Assembly (NCBI GenBank): GCA_040766885.1
Contig: JAXGPP010000014.1
Location: 62,001 to 126,000 of the forward strand
DNA from: JAXGPP01 sp040766885
GTDB taxonomy: Bacteria > Planctomycetota > Planctomycetia > Pirellulales > Thermoguttaceae
Reading direction: 5' to 3'
DNA: 64,000 nt
In this document: in pieces, positions 24,098 to 34,200 of the stretch
Layout: each line of letters begins with the position of its first letter
How positions within the stretch are numbered: position 1 is the first letter of the stretch
Position numbers and translations under genes: made by a program
The notes under the pieces: generated by a model
Databases searched by the model: none
What the model saw: only the letters and a program-made list of their open reading frames with translations
What the model was told of the DNA's origin: nothing

Positions 24098-25459
24098 ATG
24101 CAGCACGAACAACAAGTGCGTCGCCGCACGTTCCTCAAGACGGCGGCCGGATCGGCAGTGGCTGCTCCGTACCTCGTTCCGCAGGGAGTGCTCGCGGCGG
24201 AAGGGCGGAAAGGGGCCAACGAGCGCGTCAACGTGGGCCATATCGGCATGGGCGGCCGTGCACGAAGCCTGTGGGGAGAACTTGGCCCGCTACGCGAGCT
24301 GGGCGAGACCCAGAGCATCGCCGTCTGCGACGTCGACGAAAAGCGGCTCGAGCAGGCGGCGAAGCAGGTTGGGCCACAGGCCGAGGCCTATCGCGATTAT
24401 CGCTATATTCTCGACCGCAAGGACATCGACGCGGTGGTGATCGGCACACCCGACCACTGGCACGGTGTGCAGTTCGTGCATTCATGCGAGGCGGGCAAGC
24501 ATATTTACTGCGAGAAACCGGCCTGCTGCACGATCGAAGAGAGCCGCGCCATGGTGGCGGCGGCGAAGAAGGCCGGCGTGGCGACGCAGATCGGCTCCCA
24601 GGGCCGCTCGCAGCCGGAGGCCTACCTGATGCACCGCTATCTGGCCAACGGGGTGATTGGCGACGTGAGTCACGTGGAGTGCTTCCACTATCCGAGCCCC
24701 GAGGACCACAGCCACACGCCCGACAGCGATCCGCCGGCGGAGCTGGACTGGGATCTGTGGCTCGGGCCGCTGCGCTGGCGGCCGTACAACGCGAAGTATC
24801 TGCACGGCACGTTCCGCTGGATGCTGGAATCGGGGGGCGGCCAGATCCGCGACCGCGGCGCGCACGTGATGAGCTGCGCGATGTACTGGATGGGAGCCGA
24901 CGGCACCGGTCCGGTGAAGGTCGAAGCGACCGGCACGCCGCCCACCGAGGGCGTGTGGGACAGCGCCGTGCTGATGAACGTCAAATACACGTTCAAAGAT
25001 CCCGACTGGACGATGACGTGGACGCAGATGCCCGACGATCAGCTCCCCAAGGCCGAAGAGCGCAAGCGGGAGGAGTTGAACGCCGAGATCACGAAGATCA
25101 GCCGGCCCGGTTACGGCGCGATCTACCATGGCTCGCAGGGCAAGTGCATGCACTGGGGGGGCGACGGCGGCACGTGGGCCGAGCGGAAGGTGCGGCAATG
25201 GACCCCGCCGGCCGGCGCCAAGGACGTCTACAAGAGTCCGGGGCACATGGAAGACTGGTTTGTCGGCATCCGCACCGGCAAGAAGTGCATCATGGACATC
25301 GAGTGGGGCGCGGGGGTTGCCAATCTGTGTATCCTCGGCAACCTGTCGTACCTGCTCGGCCGGCCGTTGGAGTGGGATCAGAAGAATTGGACCGTCGTAG
25401 GCGACGAGGAGGCCGAACGGCTGATGAGCAGCCCGCAGCGGTATCCCTACCACCTGTGA
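24098..25459 (+). CDS. Tat-exported Gfo/Idh/MocA-family oxidoreductase
   Basis: The 453-residue protein begins with a twin-arginine signal (RRRTFLKTAAG, residues 9-19). The N-terminal Rossmann fold shows VGHIGMGGRAR, AVCDVDEKRLEQA, the family loop GTPDHWHG and the catalytic-site motif EKPACCTIEESR. The C-terminal part is the usual beta-sheet domain with GGGQIRDRGAHV. These NAD(P)-dependent enzymes oxidise or reduce sugars and their derivatives; the exported planctomycete branch is large and mostly uncharacterised. Cofactor is probably loaded before export. AGGAAAGG precedes the ATG at 24098. It heads a same-strand row with the HEAT-repeat and large hypothetical genes. Confidence 0.9.
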   Translation: MQHEQQVRRRTFLKTAAGSAVAAPYLVPQGVLAAEGRKGANERVNVGHIGMGGRARSLWGELGPLRELGETQSIAVCDVDEKRLEQAAKQVGPQAEAYRDYRYILDRKDIDAVVIGTPDHWHGVQFVHSCEAGKHIYCEKPACCTIEESRAMVAAAKKAGVATQIGSQGRSQPEAYLMHRYLANGVIGDVSHVECFHYPSPEDHSHTPDSDPPAELDWDLWLGPLRWRPYNAKYLHGTFRWMLESGGGQIRDRGAHVMSCAMYWMGADGTGPVKVEATGTPPTEGVWDSAVLMNVKYTFKDPDWTMTWTQMPDDQLPKAEERKREELNAEITKISRPGYGAIYHGSQGKCMHWGGDGGTWAERKVRQWTPPAGAKDVYKSPGHMEDWFVGIRTGKKCIMDIEWGAGVANLCILGNLSYLLGRPLEWDQKNWTVVGDEEAERLMSSPQRYPYHL

Positions 25460-25526
25460 GTTGCAGCGCAGTCCAAGCCACCGCTGGCCTTCAACCTCTA
25501 CCACCCTATGATTAGGACGAAAACCG

Positions 25527-26165
25527 ATGCCGGACAAATACACCATGGAACAGTTGCTCGAAGCACTCCAGAGCGCGCAGCCCGAAACGCGGACGGCAGC
25601 CTGGCTCCAGGCGGGCGAAGTGGGGCCGCAGGCCCTTGAAGCCCTGGCCAAGATGGCGGGCGATTCGGCTGCCAAAGTCGATTCGCTGAAAGACAAGGCC
25701 GCCCAGAAGGAAGAGATGGCCCAGGCCCTGGAGACCGGCCGGGCCGCAAAGCGGGCGATGTGGAAGATCGTCCGCTCGGCCGGTGCACCGCATGCCGATG
25801 CGACCGTTCGGCAGGCGGCCAACCGCGAACTGGCAGCGCTGCTGGGCGCTGACCGGCCGCTGGCAATCCGCCGCGAGGCCGCCTGGATGATCTCGGAGAT
25901 CGGCGGCGACGACTGCGTTGAGGCGATCGCCGGCCTGCTGGCCGACAGAGAGCTTCGCGAGGACGCGCGGATGGTCCTCGAGCGGATCCCGGGTGAGAAG
26001 TCGCTGGCCGCCTTGAACCGAGCGCTCAACGGCACGCCGCCGGAATTCCGCAACCACGTCGCGCATTCGCTGCGCGTTCGCGGTGTCGAAGTCAGCCTGG
26101 AGAAGTATCCCTCGCAGAAGATGGTGCCGACAAAGCAGACACAGGTCCGCGCGTCGGCGCCGTAG
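25527..26165 (+). CDS. HEAT-repeat protein
   Basis: The 212-residue soluble protein consists of paired helices of HEAT or Armadillo type: RTAAWLQAGEVGPQALEALAKM, RREAAWMISEIGGDDCVEAIAGLL, LREDARMVLERIPGEKSLAALNRAL and FRNHVAHSLRVRG. Such repeats make protein-protein interaction surfaces. It has no signal peptide. It starts 67 nt after the oxidoreductase stop and is probably in the same transcript, which suggests a joint role, though none is established for this pairing. The ribosome-binding site is weak (AGGA). Confidence 0.75.
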   Translation: MPDKYTMEQLLEALQSAQPETRTAAWLQAGEVGPQALEALAKMAGDSAAKVDSLKDKAAQKEEMAQALETGRAAKRAMWKIVRSAGAPHADATVRQAANRELAALLGADRPLAIRREAAWMISEIGGDDCVEAIAGLLADRELREDARMVLERIPGEKSLAALNRALNGTPPEFRNHVAHSLRVRGVEVSLEKYPSQKMVPTKQTQVRASAP

Positions 26166-26190
26166 CCCGCGATCACCGAAAGGAGTTGCC

Positions 26191-28824
26191 GTGCGCAACC
26201 GCCTGTTCCGAAGTCGGCTGCTGCCGGCCGTCGCACTGCTGTGGTTGTCGGCCCTCGCCCGAGAAGCGAGGGCCGATCGGGATCTCGAGGCCACGGCGGT
26301 GCCGGGCGAACCGTTCGGCGTGGGGCGGGTCGAACTGGAATTGCCGCGGGAGATCCTGCCGCCGGTGCTTGGGGTGGAGGGGTTGCGGATCGTCGAACGC
26401 AACGGACGAGTCTTTTACCCGGCCATCGAGTTGCGGCCGGTACGAACTTTGCTCCGCAACATGCTCGACCGCCCCGCGAAAGCGACGATCTATTTCCTGT
26501 TTCGCGGCAGCGATCGACTGGAACTGGCGATCGAGGGCGTGGGCCGGGTGCCGTTGGCGCTCACGCCTCGGCGCGACTCCCGCGGACACCGGGAGCTGCT
26601 CGAGGAGTGGTGGGAAGAATACGCCCGGCGGCCCAGCGTGCTCGAAGCGGAACCAGACTATCCGTTGGTTGTGGACAACTACCTCCAATCGATGCTCGCC
26701 TACCGCCTGCGGTTGCCGCTACGGGCCGGCGATGCGGAACCTTCGCTCGAAGAGCGGCTCGTCGCGGAATTGGGGCTGCCTTTTGGCAGCGAGCGGCAGC
26801 GATTGGCGCTGGTGCGGCAGCGATTCCTGCGTGCCGAAGCGCCGGAACCGGCCGACCGGCCGCTGCCGGAGGCGCCGCCAGCGGAGGCATTGCAGTTGCC
26901 TCCGATCGCTGAAGACGTGTCGATCGAGCCGATCGCCGAGCGCGTGCCGGCCGAGTGCCTCTACGTTCGCTACGGCAGCTTTGGCAATTTCCTCTGGTTT
27001 CAGGATACGCTGGCGCAGTGGGGAGGCGACGTGCAGAACCTCGTCGCCCTGCGCGGCCTGGACGACGACGCCCGCGGCCGCATCGAGCGGCGGCTGGTAT
27101 TGAGCACATCGCCTCTCTCGAGGCTGCTGGGCGACGCGGTGATCGCAGACGTGGCCTTCGTGGCCACTGACCTGCGCATCGCCGATGGCACGGCTTTCGG
27201 GCTGTTGTTCCAGGCCCGCAACGATACGTTACTGACGGCGAATCTCGCACAGCAGCGGGCCGAACGACTGCAGGCCGGCGACGGCGTCGCCGAGCAGAAG
27301 CTGACCATCGATGGCCGCGCGGTATCGCTGCTGGCCAGCACGGACGGCGGTGTGCGATCGTACTACATTGCCGATGAGGGCTTTCACTTTGTCACCACCT
27401 CCGAGGCGCTCGTGCGGCGGTTTCTTGAAACCGGCAAGGCGACGCGCTCGCTGGGGCGCTCCGACGAGTTCCGCCATGCACGGAGCCTGTTGCCGCTGGA
27501 TCGCCAAGACACGGTCTTCGTCTATCTCTCCGATGCATTCCTGCGAGAGCTCTCCAGCCCCCGCTATCGGATCGAGTCCGCGCGGCGCGACGCTGCACTT
27601 GCCGATATGGAGATCGTCCAACTCGCCGTGCTCGCCGCCGCGGCGGAGGGCAAACCGGCCGGGTCGGTCGAGGAACTGATGGCGGGAGGCTTTCTGCCTG
27701 GCGGCTTCGGCGCGCGGGCCGACGGCAGCCGCGCGGTATTCGACAAAGGGGCGGTGTACGACTCGCTGCGCGGGCACCGCGGCGCGCTGAAGCCGGCCGT
27801 CGATGTCGAAACGAGCAGCGCGACGGGTGCGGAAGTCGAAGCGTACGGCCGCTTATCGCGATCGCTGACCGATCGCCTCGGGAGGTTGCCGCCGGTGTGC
27901 CTGGCGGTTCAGCGCGCCCAAGCCGGGAACGGACGGCAGCGGATTGCCGTCGATCTGCGACTTGCGCCGCTGTCGAATCGGTTGTTCGAGCGGTTCGCCG
28001 AGGTCGTGGGACCGCCCGAAAACCGGCATCTCGCGCCGGTGCCGGGGGATCTGGCCGCGTTTGAAGCGATCCTCCCGCAACAGCGGCTATTCGGCGGTCT
28101 GGCCGATTTGCGGCCGCCCTCCCCGAGTATCGCAGGGCTCATTCTTGGCGCCACCGGCTTGCGCGAAATGGCCGTGGGTTATATGGGCTGGGTTGGCCGT
28201 CCGGGTCCGCTTGCGCTGGCCGATCGCCTGATCAATACGCCGCCCGACCCCAGCGGACTTGCCCGCGGGCGGCTGGGATTGTGGCGGCGGCAGTATGGCG
28301 AGTTCGTGTTGTACTCGTTTCAGCCCGAGGTTCTCCAGCGAGTGCCTCCGCTGTTGAAGTACGTGGAGACGCAGCGCGAGGCGCAGTTCTGGGGCCGGAT
28401 TGAAGACGTGTCGCAGAGCCGCGCCGCGCCGATGATCAATCGCCTCGGCTACGCGCGAACCTATCAGACAGCAGCCGGGAACCTGCGGCTTCTCAACCAG
28501 CTTGAGACACAGCTTCATGTGCCCGGCAAGCATGCCAGGGAAGCGGCGGAGCTGATTCTCGATGCGCGGCTGGTTTGCCCGCTGGGGGGCGAATACGAGT
28601 ATCGTGCGACCCCGGAGGATGTGGGCTATTGGATCTCGACCGCCATGGAGAAGCTGCCGCCGCCGGGGCCGTTTGGCGCCGGGGCGCCAGGCGAGTTCGT
28701 TGCGCCGCCCTTGAATTGGTTTCGGGGCCTGGAGATCGAGTCGGCGGTGCTTCGTGACCGGGCTGCCGCGCGGCTGGAACTGGAGATGGAGTCGAGCCCG
28801 AGCGAATCGGCCGACCGCGGATAG
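26191..28824 (+). CDS. large exported protein of unknown function
   Basis: The 877-residue product starts at GTG 26191 behind AAAGGAG and opens with a signal peptide (LLPAVALLWLSALAREARA). The mature protein has an N-terminal beta-rich region (GVGRVELELPREILPPVLGVEGLRIV in pieces), a middle part with YVRYGSFGNFLWFQDTL and a long alpha/beta region with DTVFVYLSDAFLREL, ending in a Ser/Glu tail. No Cys pairs, haem sites or enzyme motifs were found. It begins 25 nt after the HEAT-repeat gene, so the three genes from 24098 appear to be one unit. I do not recognise the family. Confidence 0.7.
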   Translation: MRNRLFRSRLLPAVALLWLSALAREARADRDLEATAVPGEPFGVGRVELELPREILPPVLGVEGLRIVERNGRVFYPAIELRPVRTLLRNMLDRPAKATIYFLFRGSDRLELAIEGVGRVPLALTPRRDSRGHRELLEEWWEEYARRPSVLEAEPDYPLVVDNYLQSMLAYRLRLPLRAGDAEPSLEERLVAELGLPFGSERQRLALVRQRFLRAEAPEPADRPLPEAPPAEALQLPPIAEDVSIEPIAERVPAECLYVRYGSFGNFLWFQDTLAQWGGDVQNLVALRGLDDDARGRIERRLVLSTSPLSRLLGDAVIADVAFVATDLRIADGTAFGLLFQARNDTLLTANLAQQRAERLQAGDGVAEQKLTIDGRAVSLLASTDGGVRSYYIADEGFHFVTTSEALVRRFLETGKATRSLGRSDEFRHARSLLPLDRQDTVFVYLSDAFLRELSSPRYRIESARRDAALADMEIVQLAVLAAAAEGKPAGSVEELMAGGFLPGGFGARADGSRAVFDKGAVYDSLRGHRGALKPAVDVETSSATGAEVEAYGRLSRSLTDRLGRLPPVCLAVQRAQAGNGRQRIAVDLRLAPLSNRLFERFAEVVGPPENRHLAPVPGDLAAFEAILPQQRLFGGLADLRPPSPSIAGLILGATGLREMAVGYMGWVGRPGPLALADRLINTPPDPSGLARGRLGLWRRQYGEFVLYSFQPEVLQRVPPLLKYVETQREAQFWGRIEDVSQSRAAPMINRLGYARTYQTAAGNLRLLNQLETQLHVPGKHAREAAELILDARLVCPLGGEYEYRATPEDVGYWISTAMEKLPPPGPFGAGAPGEFVAPPLNWFRGLEIESAVLRDRAAARLELEMESSPSESADRG

Positions 28825-28868
28825 GCGAAGGCGAAGCGGGGCGACTTTTCCCGATCCGCAACGACCAC

Positions 28869-30344
28869 CTACACAGTGGCGGGCTCAACCGGGCAGAGTT
28901 TCTTGATCGCGGCTTCCGCGGTTTCGGCCCACTGGCCGTTGTGAACGTAGGTGCGGTTGCCGCCGGGCTGGATCGCCGCTTCGAGCGCGTTTTCCGTCCG
29001 CCCAATGACCGATTCCACGGGCTCGCCGCGTTCGGCCTCGGCAATGCCGATGCTTACGGCGAACCGCACGTGCTGGCCGCTCAGGGGCACCACGCACTGG
29101 CCGATCGCCTGACGCAGGCGCTCGACGAGCGTGATTCCCATTTTCGTCCCGACTCCCGGCAGCATCATGATGAAAGTGGCATCGGCAAAATGGGCGATGG
29201 GATCGGTCGGGCGGACGGCCGCCTGCAGCAGACGCTGCGTGGCGTGGCTGGCAAATCGCGCTGCCTGCGTGCCGAACTCGGTCGACAGGCGATCGTGGTG
29301 GTCGATCTTCACAAGCACCACCATCGGCCGCCCGCCGCCTCGTCGCCAGCCATCAAGCCGCCGGCTCAGTTCGATGCGGAACTGGGCGAGGCTGGCGAGT
29401 GCGGCGCCCTGTGGTCCTGGCGGCGGCGGGGCAGGAGTCGGCGCCGGAGGGGCCGGCGGAGCCGCCGGTGTGCTTCGCACTGCCTCTACCGCGCGGCCGT
29501 TGTGCCGGTGGCTGCAGTTGCGATCGGCGTTCTTGGATGCGTAGAGCGCCGAGTCCGCGCGATCGATGATGCGGGTGCAGTCGTCACCGCTGATAGTCTG
29601 CGTCACTCCCACGCTTACGGTGACCTTCACCGAAGCCTTTTCGTGCTTGAACTCGGCGTCGGCCACCGCCAGGCGGAGCCGCTCGGCCTCGGCTTCGGCG
29701 TCGGCGAGGGACCGGTCGGGCAGGATTACGGCGAACTCCTCGCCGCCGTAGCGAGTGACAGTTCCTTTGTCGCCCACGCTCCGGTTCAGGGCCTCGGCCA
29801 CGCCGCGGAGCACGGCATCCCCCGCCTGGTGGCCGATATCGTCGTTCACTTGTTTGAAGTGATCGATATCAACCATGGCGACGGAGAAGTCGCGGCCGTT
29901 CTGCTGGAACTCGCGCAACAGCCGCGTCATCTCGTCGTCGAATGCACGGCGGTTGGGCAGGAGCGTCAGCGAATCGGTGCGGGCCTCGGTGGCGTGCGAC
30001 TCGATGGCTCGAGCCTGCTCGCGGAGCCGTTCGTCGGCCGTGGCAAGCTGCTTCTGCATGTGCTCATTGGCGGCGATGATGCGGCTGACCGCACCGAGGA
30101 CTACGTCTCCCTCGTGCCCCTCGACCGCCTGCAACTCCTCGTTGATTTCTTCTACCCGCGTATGGTGCTCGCCAACGTCGGCCGCCACTCGAACAGCGAC
30201 CTCGTGCAATCGGGCGAGCACTTCATGCGCGCGCCGGCGATCTTCGGCAGCACCGCGTCGGCCATTGATCAGCCACCAGGTGGCCGCAGCGCCTAATCCG
30301 GCGGAGATCAGGGCGAACAGGATGTCGATAACGATGACGGGCAT
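28869..30344 (-). CDS. membrane-anchored diguanylate cyclase (GGDEF)
   Basis: The 491-residue protein has an N-terminal membrane helix (residues 3-26), a helical/coiled-coil segment to about 120, and a GGDEF domain that makes cyclic di-GMP from GTP. The active-site motif is RYGGEEFAVILP (GGEEF at 200-204), with metal-binding DIDHFKQVND (159-168). No RxxD inhibitory site stands five residues before it. After a Pro/Ala linker (about 285-310) a second, degenerate GGDEF-like domain follows, in which the motif reads HFADATFIMMLPG and so cannot be catalytic; it may bind a ligand or regulate. No receiver or sensor domain is present. The gene stands alone on its strand. Confidence 0.88.
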   Translation of the reverse strand: MPVIVIDILFALISAGLGAAATWWLINGRRGAAEDRRRAHEVLARLHEVAVRVAADVGEHHTRVEEINEELQAVEGHEGDVVLGAVSRIIAANEHMQKQLATADERLREQARAIESHATEARTDSLTLLPNRRAFDDEMTRLLREFQQNGRDFSVAMVDIDHFKQVNDDIGHQAGDAVLRGVAEALNRSVGDKGTVTRYGGEEFAVILPDRSLADAEAEAERLRLAVADAEFKHEKASVKVTVSVGVTQTISGDDCTRIIDRADSALYASKNADRNCSHRHNGRAVEAVRSTPAAPPAPPAPTPAPPPPGPQGAALASLAQFRIELSRRLDGWRRGGGRPMVVLVKIDHHDRLSTEFGTQAARFASHATQRLLQAAVRPTDPIAHFADATFIMMLPGVGTKMGITLVERLRQAIGQCVVPLSGQHVRFAVSIGIAEAERGEPVESVIGRTENALEAAIQPGGNRTYVHNGQWAETAEAAIKKLCPVEPATV

Positions 30345-30460
30345 GGTTGCGGCGCAGTGGAGCCGATCGAGTTCAAGTAGCCGGTGTGTTCAGCATTCGC
30401 TGTGGGGCGTCCGGGCGAATCTATGCGTGTTGAGATGGTATCAACGAGTTCTGCGTTTGT

Positions 30461-31027
30461 TCAGCGGCCGGAGACGATGGCAATTCCGTCATCCCGATTT
30501 GTGGTGAGAGACGGTATGAAGGGCGGTCCAAGCTCTACGGCCGAGATCGCCGCCCGCCTCACCAACGCCACCTGGCACGCGGCAGGCATCAGACCTCCCG
30601 GCCCGTCGTGAACCGTCACCTGGGTCATTGCCAGGAAGCTCGGCAGCGAAACGTCCTTCGCCAGCAAGGTGGCGCTCGTGGTTCGCGGGGGAAGGTGAAG
30701 CAAGCCGGAGAGAATATGGCCGGGAACGACTACGATCGCCTGGTATTGGTCCTGCCGGATGAACTTGTTCAGTCGCCGCGCGGGGGCTTCATGGCCGCCC
30801 CGCGGAAGGGCGACCAGGATCTGCTCCTTGGTCAGCAGGAGGTCACCGCAGCGAATGCTCGATGAGCCGCCAGCAGACGTCACCACGACGTCGAACATCT
30901 GCACAATGTCGGTCTGCGTGTCGCACAGCACATCAGCTACGCGGTATCCGCGGCTCACCAGCCGGCCGCTGTAACGATGGCTGGCGGTGACGACGTCAAT
31001 GAGCGCAGTATGGTCTTCGTCACCCAT
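30461..31027 (-). CDS. hypothetical protein
   Basis: The 188-residue product is rich in hydrophobic beta-type segments: DVVTASHRYSG, YRVADVLC, QYQAIVVVPGHIL, SLPSFLAMTQVTVHDGPGG. There is no signal peptide or membrane helix. Codon use is compatible with a gene, and AAGGAG lies 10 nt ahead of ATG 31027; an ATG 27 nt further upstream overlaps that site and is less likely. I do not recognise the family. It is divergent from the glycosidase-like gene at 31201. Confidence 0.6.
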   Translation of the reverse strand: MGDEDHTALIDVVTASHRYSGRLVSRGYRVADVLCDTQTDIVQMFDVVVTSAGGSSSIRCGDLLLTKEQILVALPRGGHEAPARRLNKFIRQDQYQAIVVVPGHILSGLLHLPPRTTSATLLAKDVSLPSFLAMTQVTVHDGPGGLMPAACQVALVRRAAISAVELGPPFIPSLTTNRDDGIAIVSGR

Positions 31028-31094
31028 GAATTCGTAACTCCTTCCAACAAGCATAGCTCACAGCAGCAGGTTTCTGCGGTCCGACGGGGAGCGG

Positions 31095-31123
31095 TTTCGC
31101 CGAACAGACGCAGGGGTTATACT
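31095..31123 (+). promoter_or_regulatory. putative promoter for glycosidase-like gene
   Basis: TTTCGC (31095-31100) and TATACT (31118-31123) are spaced by 17 nt, 78 nt before the ATG at 31201. The arrangement matches the pair at 11905-11933. Confidence 0.45.
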
Positions 31124-31200
31124 CGCTGCGCCGCGGGCCGTGCGGCGGCGTTCCCGCTCGGCGAAGACTGCTGGTTATTCCAGGAAGGATGAGCCGTTCC

Positions 31201-34200
31201 ATGCTCCTTCGCATCGCTTTGGCAATGATATTGACGCTTCTGCCGATTGCGGCGGTCGGCGCGGAGATGACGCTTGATCTGGAACACGCGAGGCTAACGC
31301 TCGATCACGGCGGAAACGTCACCGGGATTCGCTGGAAAGACGGCGAGACCTGGCCGGTATCCCCGGCACCCGCAATGGTGCTCGAGACAGCAGCGGGGAT
31401 CCATGTTCCGGAGAACGTCGTTCTGGACGGTAATCGTCTCACGGCTGGATTTGCGGGCGGCGCCGTGGCAGAGTTCTCCCTGCATTGTGAGCCGGGCGTG
31501 GCGGTGTTGCGGCTCGAACGGCTTTCAAGCCCGCAGCCAGTCACTCGATTCCAACTGTTCGCCCTTCCGCTCCCTCCGGGCGCCGAGCGCAACGGCACGC
31601 TCAATGCTGCCCGGACGGAGTCGCATTTCCTCGCCTTGATGGCGGGCGAGCCCAACGTCCACGCCATGACTGAATCGGCGCAGGCCGGTCGAGCCGACCG
31701 GGCTGGATGCCGGCATCAGTTCACCCAGGTGGGCGACGATGTCAAGGCCGGAAGCAAGGCGGGCCGTTTTGCCGCCGAATGCAACGAGCAGCCCGGAGGC
31801 TGGAGCATGCGCGGCAAGCAGTTCACGCAGCCGCTGGACCTCTCGGGACTGAAGGCGATTCGCGCCTGGGTTCGCGGCGACGGGCACGGCCAGTCGCTGA
31901 AGATCCAACTCCACGATGGGAGCGACGGCTACCGCGACGACTATCTCGCAATCGATTTCGAGGGCTGGCGGCAAGTCACCCTCACCGCGCCAGCGCTTGA
32001 CACGTTGGACTACAAACAGGTCCGGACGCTCAATTTCTACTACAACGGGCTGCCGGCCAGCACCTCGGTGTGCTGCCTGCTGGACCAGGTCGAGGCGATC
32101 GTCGAGCGCGACGGCCAGGAGCAGGTCGTGGTGCTCGAGGATTTCGAGTCGGCGGCGTCGCCCCTTTGGGCATCGCCGCTGGCGACGCTCAAGGTGCAGA
32201 CCTATGCGCGGCACGGAGTGGAACCGGCGGCCCTGGGCATCGTGGCTTGTCCGACCGCGGAAGCGATGGAGACCATCCGGCGGATGGAAGTGGCGGCGGG
32301 CATTCCCAGTCCGCAACCGGGCGGCGAGTGGAACAAACGTTCGCCCTGGATCAACCGCTCTTACTTCTTCCTCACCCGATTCAGCGAGCGCCAGTTCGAC
32401 GAGGCGCTAGCCATCGCCCGGCGCGGCGGATTCCATACGATACTGATCGACCAGGGTTCCTGGTGCCGTGCCACGGGCCACTATGAAATCAACCGCGACC
32501 ATTTCCCCGACGGACTGGAGGGCCTGCAGCGGACCATCGAGCGCTTCCACGATGCCGGGTTTCGCGTCGGATTGCATTTCCTCGGCCCGTCGATTTACCC
32601 GCCGGATGCCTACCTTACGCCGGTTCCGGACCAACGCCTGGTGAAGGGACCGAAGCTTACACTGGCAGCCGATGTCGACGAGAAGGCCGACTACCTGCCC
32701 ACGCTGGCCGCACCCGAAGGGTTTCCGGAAGACGACGGCGGCTACACGGGAGACGGCACCGTGCTGCAGGTCGGGGATGAACTGATTGTCTACGGCGAGC
32801 GGTCCATGACTCCGCCGTACGGCTTTCGCCGCTGCCAGCGCGGCCATCTTGGAACACACGCGGCGCCGCACCGCCAGGGGGAGGCGGTTGCGCACCTGGC
32901 GCGATCTTATGGCTATCACATGTTTGACATGGATACGTCGCTGCTGGACGAGGTAGCCACCCATTTTGCCCGCGTGGCGAATGCCTGCGATATCGACATG
33001 ATCTACTTCGACGGGTCCGAGCGTTTGCAGGGCGACCACTGGTATTACAACGCGAAGCTGCACAAGACGTTCTACGACAAGCTCGACAACAAGGACATGC
33101 TCATCCAGGCGAGCAGCTTCAGCCACTACTCGTGGCATATCCTGGCTCGCAGCGCGTCGGCCGACGGCCATGGCGATCTCAAAGGTTATCTGGACGAACG
33201 TTCTCCCTGGTTTGGATCGTTTGCCGCCGGCGGCATGCCCTTGGACATCGGCTGGTACTACGGCTACGACACGAGCGCCACGCCCGACATGTACGAGTAT
33301 GTCCTGGGGGCGACGATCGGCTACGGTGCGTCGATGTCGTTTCAGGTTTCGCCCGACGCGGCGGCAAAGCATCCGTTTACAGGCGAGATCCTCGACCTGA
33401 TCGCGCGTTACGAGAAGCTGCGGCTGTCGGGCCGCGTGCCCGCCGAGATGCAGGCAAGGCTGCGAATCGATCCCGAACTGGGCGGAAACAAGACTCCGGA
33501 GGAACGTGCCGGTCTTCTCGACCGGCGGCGTGAATACCGCTTGCTCGACGGCGAAGGCCAAGAGGTCTTTCAGCGGGTGATCTATGAACCGTGGCGCGAA
33601 GTGAGCTCGAGTGAAGCGGACGAAGCCGTCTGGCCGCTGCGCGTTTCGCAAGGCCCGGCACGAGTGGGCGTGCAGATCCAGGCGGTGGGGGGGCCTTGGC
33701 TCCGCGCCGGAGCAGCCTACAGCAGCCCCGACGCCCTGATGCTGGAAAATTTTGACGATCTGGCGCCCTACGCTCGCGATTCCCGTAGCCGCAGGGACAT
33801 CAAGGCAATCGGTCCGGGTGAGAGCGGGTCTGTACTGCCCGGCGTGACGCAGCGGTTGGAGATTTCCGCCGATGGTGCACCAGCCGGGGGGCCGTTTGCC
33901 GTCTACACCGCCGAGAGCCGACTGGCCGACAACGGCGGCTGGTCGGCTATCGGACGCCAGTTCGACCCGCCGCTGGACATCTCGTGGCATCGCGGCATCG
34001 GTTTCTGGCTCCGCGGCGACGGGCGTGGCGGCGCCTTCAAGCTGCAACTCCGCGATGGCTCGGGAGCGATGGACTACTACGTTCAGAACGATTTCACCGG
34101 GTGGCGCTACCAGCAACTGGTCCGCCCGGAGAAAGATGCGATCGATTACTCCAAGTTGCGATCGCTCACGCTGTACTACAACGGCCTTCCGGGCAAGACG

